Of a stretch of DNA of 17,294 nucleotides, positions 1-7,885 are shown one piece after another (positions within the stretch are counted from its first letter, which is position 1; each line of letters begins with the position of its first letter). The translations under genes were made by a program, and so were the position numbers. Source of the stretch: Schleiferiaceae bacterium. Lineage in GTDB: Bacteria > Bacteroidota > Bacteroidia > Flavobacteriales > Schleiferiaceae. The notes under the pieces were generated by a model. That model ran no database searches. It saw only the letters and a list, made by a program, of their open reading frames with translations, and was not told the DNA's origin. The stretch is from positions 1 through 17,294 of the forward strand of contig JAURMB010000051.1 of assembly GCA_030831045.1 (NCBI GenBank), given 5' to 3'.

Positions 1-846
<846 letters not shown>

Positions 847-865
847 GTCGAAGGGTTTTCGGTAC

Positions 866-873
866 TACCTTTG
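866..873 (+). promoter_or_regulatory. Predicted mdh promoter, -7 element TACCTTTG
   Basis: TACCTTTG matches the Bacteroidota housekeeping sigma -7 consensus TAnnTTTG exactly. It lies 42 nt before the mdh ATG. I see no clear TTTG/TTG -33 element 19-22 bp upstream. A start site a few bases downstream would fall in the left arm of the gyrB terminator, so mdh mRNA would lack part of that hairpin. Confidence 0.55.
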
Positions 874-874
874 A

Positions 875-899
875 AGGGTCGCTTCGGCGGCCCTTTTTT
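875..899 (+). terminator. Rho-independent terminator of gyrB, UUCG tetraloop
   Basis: The arms AGGGTCGC (875-882) and GCGGCCCT (887-894) form an 8-bp stem with one T-G wobble. It closes on the stable C(UUCG)G tetraloop and is followed by T 894-899. It sits directly behind gyrB and in front of mdh. Confidence 0.85.
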
Positions 900-915
900 A
901 ATACCCCCAACCCTG

Positions 916-1845
916 ATGAAAATTACCGTTGTAGGCGCAGGAAACGTAGGTGCTACGTGCGCTGAGGCGATGGTCCGCATGGAACTCGCCGAAGAAATTG
1001 TACTCCTCGACATCAAAGAAGGTTTTGCCGAAGGCAAGGCCATGGACATGAACCAAACGGCGAACCTGCACGGGTTCAAAAGCCGTGTTCGCGGCGTGAC
1101 CAACGACTACGCGGCTACGGCTGGGTCTAAGGTTGTGGTCATCACGAGCGGAATTCCGCGCAAACCGGGCATGACCCGCGAAGAGCTGATCGGAACCAAC
1201 GCCGGAATCGTGAAGTCTGTAGTCGACAACGCCCTCATGCACTCGCCCGACGCCATCATTGTGGTGATTTCGAACCCGATGGACACCATGACCTACTTGG
1301 CAGCCAAGCAGAGCGGACTTCCCAAAAACCGCGTGATTGGCATGGGCGGAATCCTCGACTCAGCCCGCTTTACCTACTACCTGTCTGAAGCCATGGGCGT
1401 TCCAGCGAGCGACCTTCAAGGCGTCGTTGTGGGCGGACACGGCGACACCACCATGATCCCGCTGACGCGTCTGGCGAGCTACCAAAGCAGCCCAGTCAGC
1501 AACTACCTCAGCGCCGACACCTTGGCTAAGGTAAAGTCAGCAACCATGGTCGGCGGCGCCACGTTGACGGGCCTGATTGGCACTTCAGCGTGGTACGCAC
1601 CGGGTGCGGCTGGAGCGGTTCTGACCGCCAGCATCGTGCGCGACCAAAAGAGAATTTTCCCGTGTTCGGTCTACCTTGAGGGCGAGTACGGCGAGTCCGA
1701 CATTTGCCTCGGCGTGCCCGTAGTAGTTGGTGCGAACGGTTGGGAGTCCATTGTAGACTACCAACTCAATGCCGATGAAGCGGCGGAGTTTGCGAAAAGC
1801 GCAGGGGCCGTCCGCGCCATGAATTCGGTGCTGGACAGCTTGTAA
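916..1845 (+). CDS. mdh: Malate dehydrogenase (LDH-like, NAD-dependent)
   Basis: This 309-residue cytoplasmic TCA-cycle enzyme interconverts malate and oxaloacetate with NAD. The N-terminal Rossmann fold shows GAGNVG at residues 7-12, and Asp32 at the end of strand 2 fits NAD preference. Substrate residues are Arg82 and Arg88 in the mobile loop (PRKPGMTR), Asn120 (SNP), Arg151, and the catalytic pair Asp148/His175 (LDSAR, GGHGDT). Arg82, where lactate dehydrogenases carry Gln, marks it as a malate enzyme. The ATG at 916 begins MKITVVGAGN, the usual family start. An in-frame TTG at 871 is rejected because it lies inside the gyrB terminator and would add a non-family extension. The gene has its own -7 element and terminator, so it is probably monocistronic. 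Its last 80 bp overlap the convergent DCC gene. Confidence 0.96.
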   Translation: MKITVVGAGNVGATCAEAMVRMELAEEIVLLDIKEGFAEGKAMDMNQTANLHGFKSRVRGVTNDYAATAGSKVVVITSGIPRKPGMTREELIGTNAGIVKSVVDNALMHSPDAIIVVISNPMDTMTYLAAKQSGLPKNRVIGMGGILDSARFTYYLSEAMGVPASDLQGVVVGGHGDTTMIPLTRLASYQSSPVSNYLSADTLAKVKSATMVGGATLTGLIGTSAWYAPGAAGAVLTASIVRDQKRIFPCSVYLEGEYGESDICLGVPVVVGANGWESIVDYQLNADEAAEFAKSAGAVRAMNSVLDSL

Positions 1846-2185
1846 GGTCCTGCTTTGCACGGCCAAACAGGGTATACCGGTGGGTTGCGATCCACCGGTA
1901 TATTTTTTGGTACCCTGGCGTCGCGCAAACGATAAAGGCTAAGATTCGCCCACTTCGGCCCAGCATGCGAAGTGCGACCACCACCGCATCGGCTCCACCA
2001 ACGGCGCGATCGGGCGTCCACACCACCACACCGCCCGGGAAAGCAGCCGTCCATTCGGCCGTCAGGGGTGCGTACTGCAACCGATCGTGGCGATCTAGGG
2101 AATGGAGCAAGCGCACCGACCGATGGCAAAGGGCGCAGTGGCCGTCAAAGAGTACGACAACCGAAACTACGGGAGCTTGATCCAC
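1766..2185 (-). CDS. DCC family (DUF393) thiol-disulfide oxidoreductase-like protein
   Basis: This small protein of about 139 residues belongs to the DCC/DUF393 family, named after its D-x-C-x-x-C motif; its physiological role is not established. VVVLFDGHCALCHRSV carries the paired cysteines (17 and 20 from this start). Later segments match the family's middle and end: APLT, a SDAVL-like stretch (GADAVVVALRMLG), IYRWIATHRYTLFG (residues 95-108) and a CPAP tail. The GTG at 2183-2185 gives MDQAPVVSVVVLFDG, a family-like short leader overlapping the upstream gene by 19 bp. An ATG at 2231-2233 would add 16 residues and a 67-bp overlap, and is less likely. It is probably co-transcribed with the FG-GAP gene. 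The 3' end overlaps mdh convergently from residue 114 on, and the mdh terminator lies within its coding sequence. Family assignment is good; start and function are uncertain. Confidence 0.82.
   Translation of the reverse strand: MDQAPVVSVVVLFDGHCALCHRSVRLLHSLDRHDRLQYAPLTAEWTAAFPGGVVVWTPDRAVGGADAVVVALRMLGRSGRILAFIVCATPGYQKIYRWIATHRYTLFGRAKQDLTSCPAPNSWRGRPLRFSQTPPLHRH
1873..1908 (+). terminator. Rho-independent terminator of mdh, inside the opposing DCC gene
   Basis: TATACCGGTGG (1873-1883) and CCACCGGTATA (1892-1902) form a perfect 11-bp stem with an 8-nt loop, followed by six T (1903-1908). It starts 28 bp after the mdh stop. On the other strand the same bases encode the conserved DCC motif IYRWIATHRYT. 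There is no T-run on the minus-strand exit side, so it should act only on plus-strand transcription. Confidence 0.8.
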
Positions 2186-4818
2186 CGCGTGCGGCCCATC
2201 GGGCTCGTCAAAACATAAACGCCTGAGGGCCATGCGTCGGTTCGCACGGGACGGTCCGGGCCCACCTCAAAATCGCCAACGAATCGACCGTCGAGGTGGT
2301 GCACGCTGACGCGCGTATGCTGCTCGCTGCGAAACTGGCCGTTGCCTGGGGTGGGGTAGACGCTCCATTTGTCGCCTGGGGCGCTCCACTCGTGCGTCGC
2401 TACCTGCATCGTGTCGCCGGTCATGTAGCGAATTCCGCCCGTGCTCACGCCAAGGACTAATTCGGGGCGACCGTCGGCATTGAGGTCGCGAAACCACGGA
2501 GCGTTGCTGTTGCCGTCGTGCACCAGGATTGCGGAACGCTCCAGGCGCGGGGTCATGACGAACTGCAGGTCGACGCGCAAGCTGTCCACCCCGAGTCCGG
2601 GCATGCTGCAGCCGTTGCTCGTAATGCTGTTGTTGTTGGCGACGTCTCCGAAGGCGTGGCTCGCAAATGCGGTGCGGTGTGCGGCAAGGTGTACATCGGC
2701 GCTTGGCAGGTTGCGGCTGAAGCAGAACTCAACGACCAGGTTCGACGTGCCGTCGTAGTCGATTGGGTTTTGAAACGAAATCAAATTCCAGCCTTGGCTC
2801 AGCACGGCGAGGTACGAAAACCCAACTTCGCCCCCCGGTCCCATTCCGCTCAGGGATGAGTCAGTGGTGGCCCGAACGCTCACGTTGAACCCTTGGCTGA
2901 GGTAGGGGGCGCTGCTGCTCAAGCAGTTCACCTTAATGCCCTGAATGCGGGTGGGGCCATTGATTCCGGCGGCCGCGAGCTCTGAGGCGCGAATGAGGTA
3001 CTGGTGCCGACCGGTTCGCTTGCTGCTTCCAAACGGAGTTTGCAGCGTGGTGGCGGTGGCTTGCGCGATGGAGGTTTGGATCAGCGGATTTTGAACCGGA
3101 GGCAGGCTGAGCATGCTGGACACGTTGGGGTAGGCGTGCACGCCGGAATACCGACTGCCCACCCAAAGCTCCATGCTTCCGCCGTTGAGGTAGGCCCGCG
3201 GTACCGATCGGCCGTTGAAGGTTCCCGAGGTGTCGACGTCGATCGAGCCAAAGGATTCCGTGATCAGGTTCCAGGCGCCACCGTCGTTGCGCACGTAGGC
3301 TACTTCGCCGCGTTCGTTGCCGATCAACAGGTCGAGGTCGCCGTCGCCGTCGAGGTCCGCCAGTTCGGGGCTGGCGTTTTGGCCGACGTCGTGGGTGGTA
3401 AGTAAGGGCGCAACACCGCTGTAGCTCGGGCTAATCAGGGTGCCGTAGTTGTAGGCGACGTAGACCTGGCCGTTGGCGCGGCCCACCACGAGATCGACGA
3501 GTCCGTCGCTGTTTAGGTCGCCCAAGGCCGGTGCCGTCCAGCTCGGGTCAGGTCCCAAGTTGCTGGGCAGGGTGAGCGGAGTCTCCCGCCACACCGGCTG
3601 GGTTGCACTGCCGAAGTTTTCCCAGTAGGAGAGTCCGCGACGGCTTCCCAGAACCAAGTCAGAAAGCCCATCGGTGTTGAGGTCGGCGCCGTAGGGAACC
3701 ACGTAGGTTCCCAATTCTAGCATTTCGCTCTGCAGGAATCGATCGTGAACCCGTTGCCAGTTGGCCGCCGTCGTGCCCGTGTTTTGGTACAGCCACACGC
3801 ACGAGTCGCCCAAGCCGCTGTATTCGTTTGGACTAGCCATTAATTCCTTCACGCCGTCGAGGTTGGCATCCAGCGCCGAAAAGCCAGGAAAGAGCATGTT
3901 GACCGGGGTCCCGGCAATCGGCCAGGTGCTGTCTTGGCTTTCAATGTTGGCCAACGCCTGTGTGCCTACGTTGAACCCAACTACTCCCGTGGGGTACGAA
4001 ACATCGCCAATGAGCGCGTCGGGCAGCCCGTTGCCGTCGACGTCGTGGAGCAGGAGGGTTGAACCCGCGTGCTTAAGGTCTTCGCGGCCCGACGACGGCG
4101 AGGCTATGCGCGAACCCGTGCAGGCGTCGATGACCAGGGCATTCCGCACGCCAGATTCTTCGACGTCGGCCCAACAACCGTCGGCGCGCGCGAAACTGAG
4201 CCCGCAATTTTGCTGGTTCTGGTGCCACTCGATGCGCGACCCTCCTTGGTCGAAGCAGAGCACGTCGACGTCGCCATCTTGGTCAATGTCACCGATGTAG
4301 GGCCGGTCCACGCTGAGCACCTGGAGGTTGTAGGCTGGGTTGCCCGCAACGTAGACGGTGCGCAATTCGGTTTGGGTTCCAAGCGCCCAGCTAAAGGTCA
4401 TTTTGCCGTTGATGCGCTGGCCCTGCCAAACGCCGATGCCGTGCGTGACCCAACCAAAGAGGTCGGTGATCCCGTCGCAGTTGTAGTCTACCAGGTGTAC
4501 CCACTGCTGGTTTTTGGGAAAGCCCGCCGCCCATTCCGGGCGCTCAATCCAGCTGCCGTTGACCCGTTCAAGCGTAAGCCATCGCCCGCCGTCGCGGTCA
4601 AAGACCACCAAATCGTGGATTCCATCTCCGTTGAGGTCGGCGCTGTAGGCTTGCGGATTGTTGAGTCCGCCCGAGGTGCCGAGGTTTAGGTTTTGGCCGT
4701 TGGCCCGCTGAACGATCGCTTGCGCGCTCGGAGCAAAGCTCCAAGTCACCTGAGCCTGAAGTGAAAGCGTTGCGAGGCTTGCGGCTAGGCTAAGGGCAAT
4801 TTGCAGAATCCTGGGCAT
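2167..4818 (-). CDS. Secreted FG-GAP/VCBS repeat protein with T9SS type A sorting domain
   Basis: This 883-residue protein is predicted to be exported by Sec and then across the outer membrane by the type IX system. It begins with a Sec signal peptide (MPRILQIALSLAASLATLSLQAQ, in two parts: MPRILQIALSL then AASLATLSLQAQ). At least nine D-x-N/D-x-DG-x-x-D/E calcium-binding motifs follow (for example DLNGDGIHDLVV, DIDQDGDVDVLC, DLDGDGDLDLLIG, DLNADGRPELVLG), the signature of integrin-alpha-like FG-GAP propeller blades. Around residues 570-760 there is a different module (HQYLIRASELAAAG, GWNLISFQNPIDYDGTSNLV, VVEFCFS) of a type I recall from Flavobacteriales secreted proteins. The final ~65 residues (YPTPGNGQF ... 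GVYVLTSPMGRTRWIKLP) fit a T9SS type A C-terminal domain. The ATG at 4816-4818 puts the signal peptide at the N-terminus; an upstream in-frame ATG at 4893 would bury it. Binding target and biological role are unknown; adhesion or surface attachment is only inference. Confidence 0.88.
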   Translation of the reverse strand: MPRILQIALSLAASLATLSLQAQVTWSFAPSAQAIVQRANGQNLNLGTSGGLNNPQAYSADLNGDGIHDLVVFDRDGGRWLTLERVNGSWIERPEWAAGFPKNQQWVHLVDYNCDGITDLFGWVTHGIGVWQGQRINGKMTFSWALGTQTELRTVYVAGNPAYNLQVLSVDRPYIGDIDQDGDVDVLCFDQGGSRIEWHQNQQNCGLSFARADGCWADVEESGVRNALVIDACTGSRIASPSSGREDLKHAGSTLLLHDVDGNGLPDALIGDVSYPTGVVGFNVGTQALANIESQDSTWPIAGTPVNMLFPGFSALDANLDGVKELMASPNEYSGLGDSCVWLYQNTGTTAANWQRVHDRFLQSEMLELGTYVVPYGADLNTDGLSDLVLGSRRGLSYWENFGSATQPVWRETPLTLPSNLGPDPSWTAPALGDLNSDGLVDLVVGRANGQVYVAYNYGTLISPSYSGVAPLLTTHDVGQNASPELADLDGDGDLDLLIGNERGEVAYVRNDGGAWNLITESFGSIDVDTSGTFNGRSVPRAYLNGGSMELWVGSRYSGVHAYPNVSSMLSLPPVQNPLIQTSIAQATATTLQTPFGSSKRTGRHQYLIRASELAAAGINGPTRIQGIKVNCLSSSAPYLSQGFNVSVRATTDSSLSGMGPGGEVGFSYLAVLSQGWNLISFQNPIDYDGTSNLVVEFCFSRNLPSADVHLAAHRTAFASHAFGDVANNNSITSNGCSMPGLGVDSLRVDLQFVMTPRLERSAILVHDGNSNAPWFRDLNADGRPELVLGVSTGGIRYMTGDTMQVATHEWSAPGDKWSVYPTPGNGQFRSEQHTRVSVHHLDGRFVGDFEVGPDRPVRTDAWPSGVYVLTSPMGRTRWIKLP

Positions 4819-4823
4819 AATCC

Positions 4824-4831
4824 CAAAGGTA
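4824..4831 (-). promoter_or_regulatory. Predicted promoter of the FG-GAP gene, -7 element TACCTTTG
   Basis: On the minus strand TACCTTTG matches TAnnTTTG exactly and is separated from the chosen ATG by only 5 nt (GGATT). The start site would therefore fall at or next to the ATG, implying a nearly leaderless mRNA. No convincing -33 element is visible. Its footprint overlaps the divergent secDF promoter. Confidence 0.55.
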
Positions 4832-4838
4832 ATTCGAC

Positions 4839-4846
4839 TATATTTG
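4839..4846 (+). promoter_or_regulatory. Predicted promoter of secDF-tatA, -7 element TATATTTG
   Basis: TATATTTG is an exact TAnnTTTG match, 27 nt before the secDF ATG. No clear -33 TTTG/TTG is seen at the usual spacing. It lies 7 bp from the -7 element of the divergent FG-GAP gene. Confidence 0.55.
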
Positions 4847-4873
4847 CCGCCTCGTACTAATTTGAACTCGAGT

Positions 4874-7800
4874 ATGCAAAATAAAGTGATCATCCGCCTG
4901 TTTGCCGTGGCTTTTGCCCTGGCCGCCCTGTACGAATTGTCGTTTTCCTTTGTCGCTCAACGTGTTGAGCAAAAGGCGCTGGAATCGGTTGGGGGCGATG
5001 CTTCTAAGCTCAATGCGGCGCTGGATTCGCTCGCGAACCAAGAGGTGTACAACCTAGGCATCACATCGTTCACCTACAAAGAGGTGAAAGAGAAGGAGAT
5101 GAACCTGGGCTTGGACCTTCGCGGCGGCATGAACGTGATTCTCGAGGTTTCGGTGCGCGACGTGCTCATTGGCCTGGCTGCAAACCCCAACGACGCGCTG
5201 TTTGTCGAGGCGCTTGCGGCGGCAGATGCCGAGCAAGCCAATTCGGGTGAAGCGTACGTCGATTTGTTCTTCAAGGCGCTTGACGCCAAGCGCGGAACGC
5301 GCGGCTGGGGCGACCCCGCCCTCTTTGGCACCAAAGACATGTCAGACCGCCTCGGGTTTAACGCGACCGACGACGAAATCAAGGGAGCTATTCGTTCCGA
5401 CGTAGAAGCCTCGGTTCAAAATGTTTACACCGTTCTTAAGGCGCGTATTGACCAGTTTGGCGTAGTGCAACCCAACCTGCAGCGCCTGGGCAACACCGGC
5501 CGCATCTTGGTAGAACTGCCGGGCGTCAAAGACCCTGCTCGGGTACAGCGCCTGCTTCAGTCTACAGCCCGCCTTGAATTTTGGCGTGCGGACTACGGTG
5601 CAGCTTGGATGCAGTTTATGGTCGACGCCAACGAGCGGCTTCGCGCAGTGGTACCCGATCCGAACGCAACCAAAACCTCTGCGGCCAAGGCCAATCCCCA
5701 GGCAATCGATCTGCCAAGCGCTGTCGATGCCAGCGAAGTAACCAAGCCCGAGTCGACCGCGGTTGCCGCCACCGATTCGTCTGCCCTCAAGCACAACCCG
5801 CTGCTTAACATCTTCCAACTGAACGTAGATCCTCAAACGTTTACGCCGCTGGAAGGACCAATTATTGGTTTTGCCCTCCCCAAAGACACGGCGACCATCA
5901 ACGGCTACCTGAACACCGACGTAGTCAAGTCGCTGATCCCGGGAGACAAGCGCTACGTTCGCTTTGCCTGGACGCGCCCCGACGCCAAGGCCGGAATTAC
6001 CTTTTTGATTGCCCTGCAAGGCAACCGTACGATGGAGCCTGAGCTCGACGGTGGCGTTATTGTCGACGCGCGCCGCGAATTCGACCAGGGTAACAACCCC
6101 ATCGTCACGATGTCGATGAACGGCTACGGAGCCCAGATTTGGCAGCGCATTACCGCTGAAGAAAGCGCCAAGAACCCCAAAGGTCACGTGGCTGTGGTTC
6201 TCGACAACCTGGTGTACAGCTACCCGCGCGTCATCAACGAGATTTCGGGCGGCCGTACCCAAATCGAAGGCGGCTTCTCGCTTGACGAGGCTACCGACTT
6301 GGCCAACGTGCTTAAGGCGGGAAAACTTCCCGTACCTGCTCGGGTAATTCAGGCCGACGTCGTAGGTCCGAGCTTGGGTAAAGAAGCGATCAGTTCGAGC
6401 ATCAACTCGTTCATCTTCGCCTTTTTGGTGGTCTTTGCCTACATGATTTTCTACTACTCCGGTGGGGGAATCGCGGCCAACATTGCCCTTCTGGTCAACA
6501 TGTTCTTCATCTTCGGAATTCTGGACGCCATTTCGGCCGTCCTGACGCTTCCAGGTATGGCCGGTATCGTGCTGACGATTGGTATGGCGGTGGATGCGAA
6601 CGTCCTCATTTTTGATCGCATTCGCGAGGAGCTCGCCGCCGGTAAAGATGTGCGCACGGCCGTTGCAGACGGCTTTGCAGGGTCGCGTGGCGCCATCCTC
6701 GACGCCAACGCCACCACGCTGCTGACGGCGATTATCTTGTTCATGGTGGGAACGGGTCCGATTAAAGGTTTTGCTACCACCCTTATCATTGGTATTCTCT
6801 CGTCGCTCTTTACGGCAATTTTTGTCACCCGCTTGTACATCGAGTGGCGTTTGGCAAAAACGGGAACCATGTCGTTCGCTACCAAAACCACCAAGGATTG
6901 GTTCAACAACACCAAGTTTGACTTCATTAAGACCCGGATTGCGGCCTACGTCATTTCAGGTGTGCTTGTGGCGATTAGCGTCGTGGCGCTCTTCACCAAA
7001 GGCTTGAGCTACGGAGTTGACTTTGAGGGCGGACGCACCTACCAAGTGCGCTTTGACCAGCCCGTTGAAGTTTCTCAGGTGAGCTCGGCGTTGGCCAAGG
7101 AGTTCGTCGATGCCAACGGCAAGTCGTTTGCCCCCATCGTCAAAACGCTCGGTAGCGCCGACCAAGTAACCATTACGACCAACTTCCGCGTGTCGGAATC
7201 AGGTCCTACCGTCGAAGAACAGCTGCGCAAAGAGCTGTATGCGGGTGTCAAAGGCTTTTATACTTCAGCACCTTCTGAAGAGGTATTCAACGAGCCGGGG
7301 ACCAAGGGACTGGGCGTAGTTGCCTACCGCCAAGTCGGGCCTACGGTTGCAGACGACATCGCCAACTCAGCCGTTTGGGCGATCCTGTTCTCGCTGTTGG
7401 GAATCTTTATGTACCTGCTGGTTCGCTTCAGCCGCTGGCAGTACTCCTTAGGTGCCGTCGTGGCATTGATGCACGACGTGGTAATTGTACTTGGTGCCTT
7501 TGCGCTTTTCGACGGAATTCTGCCCTTCGCTATGGAGGTGGATCAAGCGTTTATTGCGGCCATCCTCACGGTGATTGGTTACTCGATCAACGATACAGTG
7601 GTCGTGTACGACCGCATCCGCGAGTACCTGTCGGGCCATAAAGGAAGCCACTCTGATAAGGGCGTAATCAACTACGCCTTGAATTCAACACTGAGCCGCA
7701 CGTTCAATACGTCGTGGACCACGATCATTGTACTTCTGATCATCTTCATCTTTGGTGGTGAGGTGCTGCGCGGATTCATTTTTGCGATCTTGCTCGGTAT

Positions 7801-7882
7801 TGTGGTGGGTACCTATTCGTCGCTCTTCGTGGCTTCGCCGATCCTGTACGACGCAACGCCCAAAGACGATAAGACTAAGTAA
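4874..7882 (+). CDS. secDF: Protein translocase subunit SecDF (SecD-SecF fusion)
   Basis: This 1002-residue inner-membrane protein uses the proton gradient to pull secreted proteins out of SecYEG on the periplasmic side. The SecD half has TM1 (about 5-25), the LGLDLRGGMNVILE motif near residue 78, a large periplasmic P1 region, and a TM2-6 bundle with IGMAVDANVLIFDRIREEL near residues 570-590. The SecF half begins after about residue 680 and has the YGVDFEGGRTYQV motif near 715 and GYSINDTVVVYDRIREYLSG near 900. The conserved Asp residues in both bundle motifs are the known proton-relay positions. Around residues 265-310 a low-complexity Ala/Ser/Thr/Lys-rich stretch interrupts the P1 region. 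ATG 4874 gives MQNKVIIRLF just before TM1; an in-frame TTG at 4844 lies inside the promoter and is rejected. tatA follows 3 bp after the stop. Confidence 0.96.
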   Translation: MQNKVIIRLFAVAFALAALYELSFSFVAQRVEQKALESVGGDASKLNAALDSLANQEVYNLGITSFTYKEVKEKEMNLGLDLRGGMNVILEVSVRDVLIGLAANPNDALFVEALAAADAEQANSGEAYVDLFFKALDAKRGTRGWGDPALFGTKDMSDRLGFNATDDEIKGAIRSDVEASVQNVYTVLKARIDQFGVVQPNLQRLGNTGRILVELPGVKDPARVQRLLQSTARLEFWRADYGAAWMQFMVDANERLRAVVPDPNATKTSAAKANPQAIDLPSAVDASEVTKPESTAVAATDSSALKHNPLLNIFQLNVDPQTFTPLEGPIIGFALPKDTATINGYLNTDVVKSLIPGDKRYVRFAWTRPDAKAGITFLIALQGNRTMEPELDGGVIVDARREFDQGNNPIVTMSMNGYGAQIWQRITAEESAKNPKGHVAVVLDNLVYSYPRVINEISGGRTQIEGGFSLDEATDLANVLKAGKLPVPARVIQADVVGPSLGKEAISSSINSFIFAFLVVFAYMIFYYSGGGIAANIALLVNMFFIFGILDAISAVLTLPGMAGIVLTIGMAVDANVLIFDRIREELAAGKDVRTAVADGFAGSRGAILDANATTLLTAIILFMVGTGPIKGFATTLIIGILSSLFTAIFVTRLYIEWRLAKTGTMSFATKTTKDWFNNTKFDFIKTRIAAYVISGVLVAISVVALFTKGLSYGVDFEGGRTYQVRFDQPVEVSQVSSALAKEFVDANGKSFAPIVKTLGSADQVTITTNFRVSESGPTVEEQLRKELYAGVKGFYTSAPSEEVFNEPGTKGLGVVAYRQVGPTVADDIANSAVWAILFSLLGIFMYLLVRFSRWQYSLGAVVALMHDVVIVLGAFALFDGILPFAMEVDQAFIAAILTVIGYSINDTVVVYDRIREYLSGHKGSHSDKGVINYALNSTLSRTFNTSWTTIIVLLIIFIFGGEVLRGFIFAILLGIVVGTYSSLFVASPILYDATPKDDKTK

Positions 7883-7885
7883 GCC

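Noticed and set aside
1868..1916. Larger palindrome CAGGG...CCCTG around the mdh terminator
   Set aside because: The outer arms compete with the perfect inner stem and would require looping out the T-run. I do not consider it a separate element.
1758..2129. 123-codon minus-strand frame overlapping the DCC gene
   Set aside because: The alternative frame carries the clear DCC motifs (DGHCALC, YRWIATHRY); this one has none.
2186..2233. Upstream ATG (2231-2233) for the DCC gene
   Set aside because: It would add 16 non-family residues and a 67-bp overlap with the preceding gene; the GTG at 2185 gives a typical N-terminus. Not fully excluded.
5342..6262. 306-codon antisense open frame within secDF
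   Set aside because: It is fully covered by secDF, has no family motif, and its long length is explained by strong codon bias in the sense gene.
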